NCBI GenBank assembly: GCA_002749535.1 | Contig: MZZL01000398.1 | Coordinates: forward strand, 124,001-188,000 | Source: Apophysomyces variabilis | Taxonomy: Eukaryota; Mucoromycota; Mucoromycetes; Mucorales; Mucoraceae | Length of the DNA: 64,000 bases | Direction of reading: 5' to 3' | Part shown: positions 57,796 to 64,000 of the stretch, in pieces | Layout: every line of letters starts with the position of its first letter | How positions within the stretch are numbered: position 1 is the first letter of the stretch | The notes under the pieces: model-generated | Seen by the model: the letters and a program-made list of their open reading frames with translations, nothing else | Databases searched by the model: none | Told to the model about the DNA's origin: nothing | Position numbers and translations under genes: made by a program

Positions 57796-57946
57796 TCCCG
57801 GTTCTCTCAACCTTCATTGTCATAAGAACTATTATCGCAAGGGCAGAACTACTACTTACTCTTCACAGAGCTTCCGAGAAGAATTCACGCACCTTTAACG
57901 TCAGGACACATGATGAATACGCAATAATTATTTGATAGAAGCCGAC

Positions 57947-60900
57947 TTACCAAAAATTGGTGGCGCCGGGAACAAACGGTTTTCCAGCCGAGAATATGCT
58001 GGGGTCAAATGGGGTCAACGTGCTTCTGTTTGCTGATAGGATGTTACTGGCAGATGCCAGACCTATTGCTACAGCCGCTTGAACATCTCTGTTTTGCGTG
58101 GCATGGCCGGACTGGTACGCCGGACAGCAGGGGTTTACGCATTGTGAGGCACCGTTTACTCTCACAGTCTTCCACTGTCTGCTCTTTCTTCGCCGTGCTT
58201 TAGCTCGTTCAACTCGTTCAAAACAGTAGACGCATAACTGGGAACTTCTGTGTTCATTGGTCATGGATACAGGCACATATCGGCGATGACGTTTACGGAG
58301 CCATTTTCCCCCTCGTTTTAAATGTCCTTTCAGACGTAGACCGACTCCAGTTCCTTGAGTGCCGATGGCCATAATCGGTAAAGCCTTTTGGCGCCCATCG
58401 GTCTGTGTCGTCGCTGCAGCCTTAATAAACTTGCGCTCTTGGGCGGCCACTTGATCATAGATGCGATCCGTATACAGTTTTTGTGTGCGCTTTTCATGCT
58501 CTGCCCGATTCGAATGATAGAAAGCTCGCAATTCTCTTCGGCAGTTCCTCTTTACCTACATGTATGTTATTATGAGTTAGAGGCAGAAGGAAGCCGAAGG
58601 ATAATACCGCTTGCGACTCTAAAACTTGCTCCACCGTGGTTGCTGAGGCGGATGATCTTTTCGATAGCGTCTTCTCTGCACTGATAACCGCAGGGTTATT
58701 CTAAAGACAAAGTGAGTCAACCTAAAACTTAGCGGCTATCTTTATCATACCTTTTTCCTCCTCTCTCTTTTTTTGCGAAAACTCCTACATAAGGTTTTCT
58801 CCTCCAGATAACCAGCTGTGATTCTCATCGGCTTAGGAAGCGTAGACATTTCTTTAGGAATAGACACAGGCGTCTGCCCGTCACCAAATTGGCGATTATA
58901 CAGGTCGAAATGTAGACGAGCGCGTTCCATAGTGACCGGCACCGTTGTCGCCAAAGTCCTCAAGCCATAGTCCGTTCCGCCAAAAGTAATAGTCTTCTTG
59001 GGATCCTGCTTGACTTCTTGATGCAGCTCTGAGATGTCCAGAAACTCTGTATTGGCTTCGCAACCTGGGCGATTCCAACTCGCAACTTTACATAGCTTAG
59101 TCTCCTGTTCTTGTTCATCATCTTTTGGTTTCGTCTCTTTGTTCGTTTGTTGCTTCTTCAGAATATCCAGCTGCTATAGTTTCGTTTATTTTCTTGTTTA
59201 GCTAATGCATATGATATTCTTCACTTACCTTCTGATATATGTATCGCAGTCTTCGTTGATCCGCGAGCTGTGACCTTATCTTGCTTAGTTCAGATTGGCT
59301 CTTTGCGCGCTCGAGTTTAGCCGCCTTTAAATCTTTATATATGTCGGTCTGTTTCTGTTTCGCTCTGGAATCATAGATATCGAATTTCTCACTCTTACGC
59401 TTATCGCGGACTTTTCTTCGAGCTACGTCCTTGCTTCTCCGATAACTCTCCATTCGGCTTTCGACGACTTCCTCCCTCTGCCGCAACGCGTTTTTTATCT
59501 GCTTTTCAGCCGACTCCAGAGCTTTCACCCTCTGTTTTGCATCTTCTAATGAGCATGTAATATTGGCGATGTCTAAGCCGGATTTATCTTCAAATTGACT
59601 ACTTGCGCTATCTGCACGCTTTCCTTTCGACTTTTTCTTTCTTTCTTCGTAGTGAGAAGTATCTATAACCCTCCCTTTTTTTACATCACCGTCAATCACG
59701 GCCATTTGATGAGGTGTAATGGTGATTCGCCACCGCGGTTCCAAACCTCGAGTATTGCAAATATGCTTAACTTTTTCTTGATCAAAGAAGGAACCAATCA
59801 CAGCAGATTTGTTCGTACGAGCTTCTCTGATATTGTCGATTGTGCTTCCATCTTCTTTGTATAGATTGAACTTTGCAGAATTGGAACCAAACATCTCATA
59901 CATGGACGCCGCATCGAGAGGTAGAGCATGGATTGAGGCAGGGCTGATAGTTGGGCAGATATTTGCAGTGAACTTGGAATATCCTGTCGCATGAAGAATC
60001 GCATTTGATAACAAAACAAATCGCAAACGAAGAGATATTGCGCTGCTTAATCGACCTTTCGGCACGTATGGTCTAAGTGCGTTTGCAAGTTTCACGACGA
60101 TATCTATCTCGACCTTCTGGAGCTCATCGTTGTCGTTCCATATATCCGACACATCACTAGCTTGTACGTTCCCGTCGATGTCTGTTGACAGCAGTAGTTT
60201 CTTGGTGATAGCTTGGATTCTTATCAACCTTCTTCTGCTGGGTTCTTTCTTCAGTGTCTTTATCTCAACTTCTTCCAACTCGTCCTGTGCCTCTTCGATC
60301 GCTGTTTCTATCGTCTCTTCGATTCCTTCATCATCCATGACACTGATATCGGCTGAAATAGCTAACTTGTCCATATCGCCTCTTGCCTAATTGACGTTTG
60401 TTCAGCTCATATATCAACGTTATGACAAGTAATTCTCACCTCTTCATCTTTTTGATGTGGCTGGTTATCAGCCTTTTTAGGCCTGTACTTTTCCTTTGCC
60501 TGTTTCTCCAGTCGTCTGATTGCTTCGACGCATGACTTCTTCCGCTGCAAAAGATTGGCTCTTTGATTCCCATCCATTTCTATTCCCAAGCGCTTCTCCA
60601 GCCGTCGCAAACTTTTGCGTTCTTGTTTTAGTCTACCTTTTATCTTGCGTCTGCGCCATTCTTTTTTTCTCCGCATCGTTCTGGAGCTCTCTTCCCGCTG
60701 CTTTTCCTTTTCTTGTAGTTTTTTCTCGGTAATTTCCTGAATCTTCTTTTCTCGTTCAGAGGCAAGATTGATCCTGAGCAGGATACGAAGCAAGTGATTA
60801 ATTGATTTGTGGAATAATCCGCCTGCCCACATGTTCTGCAGGTCTGTGGCATACTGCTTCAACTGGAAGTGCATGACGGTGCTTAAGCCTGCAGGTGGTT

Positions 60901-61930
60901 TTGGCAAGTCCTTCAAGCCTTGGTGCTGTAAGGAAGACCAGAAAGATTTTCCTTGAGCTTTGTAGCTTTGTCTTCCAAAATAGTCTGAATGAAGGAACTG
61001 TAGATGTGCTTCGGTAAAGAGGTTTAGGAATTCGTCATTGTGTTTTTTCGGCAAAGCTTTTACATAATTCTTGATGTTATCAGGCATTGGGGCCACAGCT
61101 ATTGCCAATTCTGAGTTCAAAAGTTCTGGATGTCGAATCCACTCTTCATGTATGACATCCAAAACATTAAATGTCTTGCCATCTTGTTGATAGTGCGCTT
61201 GCTTTGACTCTGCATCCAAGACTACCGAGCCGGATGCGTACTTGAGCATGGTTGCATGTACTGCGGTTCCCAGCTCAGAAGCGTAGTTGGTGGCCTGTTC
61301 GGATGTGATAGCAATGGTCTCAAGAAATGTCTGCTTCACTTGATTGTCAAGGTCTTCTCGTAAGATTTTTGATAATCTAACGGAACATGTTCGTATTATT
61401 TCTTTTTCCTCTTTACTGTCGTCATTCACAGTAACTTCTTTGCTGGAACCAGCTTCTTCTACTTCTCCGTGCTCCTCAAGTCTCGCCCGTGCTTCCGCCA
61501 CGGCGTCATTGAAATGAGCTGCAGCGTAATCTCTCCAAAGCTTGCCGATTGATGCTGGCTCAGGATAGTGAAAACAGAGGGTTCTACGAATCGTTCCCCG
61601 TGTTACATTTATTGAGTCATCGGCTTGCTCGAGTGAAGTTCTTGGGACACGATCCGCTTTCTCTAAACGCGTTCGTAGCTCTTGCAGGATTTTGTTGGTT
61701 TTTGCTTGTTTTTCAACTTCTGACTGAAATCTCGCTTTCTTTGCCGTGTTTTTCCTTGGTTTATCCTCAAGTTCTTTTGAAATGATTGTAACTAACTGGT
61801 TCTGAAACACGTCGTGCAAGGCTTCAATCGCCTTGTCCAAGGATATATTTGATTGAATTACTCTCTTTCTTTTGCGTTTGTTTTCTCGTATTTGCGGGTG
61901 CGGTACTTGCATGGCTGACAAACGGAACAT
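57947..61930 (-). CDS. Fanzor (eukaryotic TnpB-like RNA-guided nuclease), apparently intact
   Basis: Five exons (61930-60440, 60386-59229, 59173-58751, 58700-58608, 58555-57947) joined by four 50-55 nt GT-AG introns, all phase 0, give 1257 residues without a stop. The C-terminal third is a TnpB-type RuvC nuclease: RuvC-I in TITFGGTDYGLRTLATTVP (Asp951); a NNPAVISAEKTLS and helical segment typical of Fanzors; a zinc ribbon with CVYC (1163/1166) and QCVNPCCPA (1194, 1198/1199); and RuvC-III in TQNRDVQAAVAIGLA (Asp1212). The RuvC-II Glu is not in the classic place; Glu1156 in MTNEHRSSQLC is a candidate for the displaced Glu reported in Fanzors. The N-terminal 900 residues are Lys/Arg/Glu-rich and helical, far longer than in most Fanzors. 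Alternative start at Met7 (61912). Known Fanzors are RNA-guided DNA endonucleases carried by transposons; no transposase or terminal repeat was seen here. Confidence 0.88.
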
Positions 61931-62847
61931 GTTTTGTTAGTTCAGTTTATGTACATCTCATTCAACGGGAATTCACCTCAAACAACGAAAATATTGTTAT
62001 CATAAGAGAAAGAGCAGTGTAACAATTTCAGTTGTCAATTGGTGAAGTCAGTTCGGCATGATGATCTTGTAACTAGTCTATTTTTAGATGAGCAACTCTG
62101 ACTGGATAAACATTTGAACAAAGAAGTTTCAGGTCTTTTATGTATAGTCATTTGAGGAGGAAACTGAAAATGCATAAAAGCCAAGGCACAGGACAGCAGA
62201 AAATGTTATAATCATTCGTAGGATCAGCTGCAAATGAACCAACAATTAATCTCTGGTCGACTCCAGCTACGAACTTTCTTCTAATAGTATCAGGTTATGG
62301 TATTCAAGACCATGATTAACCTTCATGACTCTGACATTGTATTCAGATCATTGAGTTAGAGTACCGGTGCCTGTCTGAGATATAATTACCAAATCATTAA
62401 CACATGAACTTGTCTGATTCATCCCTGCTGTATTATCTCACGATCGTAGTTCTTATCATATCTATTCAGATATGGAATATACCAAGTATTGTACTAAAGT
62501 ATCAACCATATTTTAGCCTGGTTATCACTCTACTGTTGTCCATTCTATCAGAATTCGACAGAAGAGATGATTTCCCTCTGGATCTCACTCCGCTTGAGTC
62601 TCAGGACTGAGGGAATACCCACTCGGTATTTCGCCAAATGCAACTGTGCAAAAAATTCGGTTCAAGAGTTAAAGCCACTTGGGCGATAGTATCGGTCACA
62701 TCCCACATTCATTGTCCAGGTATTAATGGTTACCGGTGTGTATAGTTTTAATTTTAAAGTAAAAATGCATCTTATCCGGAGCTATGGGAATAAAAAAAAA
62801 ATATACATGAAGTCTATTTGTACAGCAAAATAAAGTGTTTTAGAGGA
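61931..62847. other. 5' flank of the Fanzor gene, no supported gene
   Basis: About 0.9 kb between the Fanzor start and the 3' end of the glycine dehydrogenase gene. I compared it by eye with the 3' flank (57655-57946) and saw no terminal inverted or direct repeat. A 68-codon hydrophobic frame at 62404-62610 (+) could be a small membrane protein but has no other support. Confidence 0.5.
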
Positions 62848-64000
62848 TTAATTTTCAAGGTACTCTTCAGGAGAAGGACAAGTGCAGATCAAGTTACGAT
62901 CGCCATAAGCATCATCTACAGACCATGAGTTAGAAAAGATGAAGACGTTTAAGAATCCGATAATGACTTACCAACTCGAGATACCGATGGCCAGAACTTC
63001 TTCTGGCGAAGATGGGGCATGGGGAACGCTGCAATGTCTCTGCTATATGGCTTGTTCCAGTTGTCGTTCAGCAAAGCATGGATAGAATGGGGAGCGTTGA
63101 CCAGCATGTTATCCTCCTTAGGTAACTTTCCATCAATAACCTGCTGAATCTCGCGACGAATGGAAATCATAGCATCACAGAAGCGATCTAATTCAGCCTT
63201 GCTTTCACTTTCTGTAGGTTCAATCATCAAGGTATTAGCCACGGGCCAGGACATGGTGGGACTATGGAAACCGTAGTCCTGAAGACGCTTAGCCACATCA
63301 ATGGCTTCGATACCGTTGGGCACGAAGGGCCTGATGTCTACGATGAACTCGTGGCCGCACATGCCATTCTCATTGGTATAGAGGATTTCGTAATAAGGAG
63401 CCAATCGACTGGCCATGTAGTTGGCGTTCAGGAGCGCAGCCTTGGTAGCGCTTGTCAGTCCAGGACCACCCATCATTTTCACATAAGCCCAAGAGATAGG
63501 AAGAATGGAGGCTGAACCATAAGGAGCGGCCGATACAGGACCAATGGCATTCTCACCACCAACGGCCACGACGGGATGTCCCGGCAAGAAAGGCGACAAA
63601 TGGGACTTGCAGGCAATAGGGCCCATACCAGGTCCTCCACCGCCGTGAGGGATACAGAAGGTCTTGTGAAGGTTCATGTGGCAAACGTCTGCCCCGATCT
63701 CGGCCGGCTTGGTCAAGCCAATTTGAGCATTCAGGTTGGCACCGTCCATGTAGACCTGTCCTCCATAGCCATGCACGATCTTACAAGCTTCCGCCACGCC
63801 ATGTTCAAAGATACCAAAGGTTGAAGGATACGTAATCATGACCGCTGCCAGACGATCCTTATTCGCTTCCGCCTTAGCCTTCAAATCCGCCATATCCAAA
63901 TTTCCGTCATTATCACACTTTACAATCACCACGTCCATACCCGCCATGGCTGCCGATGCGGGGTTAGTTCCATGTGCAGAGATGGGAATCAGACAAACTG
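62848..64000 (-). CDS. Glycine dehydrogenase (glycine cleavage system P-protein), C-terminal part
   Basis: The 5' part lies beyond the window end; visible coding is 64000-62971 and a last exon about 62917-62848 ([16 protein letters not shown]). [18 protein letters not shown] at the window edge, then [11 protein letters not shown] and [20 protein letters not shown] identify it; the Lys in [15 protein letters not shown] carries pyridoxal phosphate. [50 protein letters not shown] and a last [20 protein letters not shown] follow the family exactly. The enzyme decarboxylates glycine and passes the aminomethyl group to the lipoyl H-protein in the mitochondrial matrix. The codons here are more uniform and GC-richer than in neighbouring genes, as expected for a highly expressed gene. 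Confidence 0.97.

Noticed and set aside
62404..62610. 68-codon hydrophobic frame near the Fanzor 5' flank
   Set aside because: AT-rich DNA readily gives short hydrophobic frames; there is no other support.
57655..62847. Search for terminal inverted repeats or target duplications around the Fanzor
   Set aside because: By-eye comparison of both flanks found no convincing pair, so element ends are not called.
1..64000. CRISPR array, rRNA genes, bacterial operons
   Set aside because: No regularly spaced repeats or conserved rRNA strings were seen; gene structure is eukaryotic throughout.

Overview
This window is nuclear DNA of a filamentous fungus, most likely an early-diverging one of the Mucoromycota (Mucorales-like). 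The reasons are: genes split by many short introns (mostly 40-90 nt, GTAAGT-like donors); short intergenic spaces; a very large, intact-looking Fanzor (eukaryotic TnpB relative); a divergent RNase III-like protein; and an ordinary fungal core gene set that includes an AreA-type GATA factor. No bacterial signals, CRISPR array, rRNA or tRNA gene was found. Exon joins were worked out by hand from splice sites and reading frame, so they are predictions.

Layout. 1-2150 (-): Mut-7/EXD3-like 3'-5' exonuclease, cut by the window start. 3244-5334 (-): SANT plus U-box protein. 5710-7788 (-): Hsp70 without an EEVD tail. 7963-8806 (-): small coiled-coil protein. 9504-10476 (+): mitochondrial nucleoside diphosphate kinase. 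10915-12856 (-): RFWD3-like RING/WD40 ubiquitin ligase. 13376-14441 (-): otubain, divergent from an HSBP1-like gene (14574-14974, +). 15598-15865 (-): small unknown gene whose ATG overlaps that of VPS52 (15864-18867, +). 20072-23371 (+): large PPR protein. 24297-25893 (+): ArfGAP1/Gcs1. 26864-27921 (+): catalytically degenerate RNase III with dsRBD. 28455-29948 (+): SH3-EH adaptor. 30728-32588 (-): Era GTPase. 33342-34420 (-): ING/PHD protein. 34763-37284 (-): F-box protein. 38100-38800: tandem repeat and a Helitron/PIF1 helicase relic. 40082-41518 (+): kanadaptin-like FHA protein, its stop codon overlapping that of a Nudix gene (41515-42346, -). 42428-43199 (-): unknown. 43731-45520 (+): PSP1. 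47806-49228 (+): AreA-like GATA factor. 50898-52823 (+): large disordered protein. 54015-55335 (+): DIT1/PvcA-type isocyanide synthase. 56794-57654 (+): phosphopantothenoylcysteine decarboxylase. 57947-61930 (-): Fanzor. 62848-64000 (-): C-terminal part of glycine dehydrogenase (P-protein).

Most genes are unrelated housekeeping functions: ubiquitin signalling (U-box, RFWD3, otubain, F-box), chaperones (Hsp70, HSBP1), Golgi/endocytic traffic (VPS52, ArfGAP, SH3-EH), mitochondria (NDPK, PPR, Era, P-protein) and chromatin/transcription (ING, GATA). No biosynthetic or operon-like cluster is evident. The items most worth attention are the 1257-residue Fanzor with all introns in phase 0, the RNase III-like protein lacking catalytic acids, and the stand-alone isocyanide synthase.
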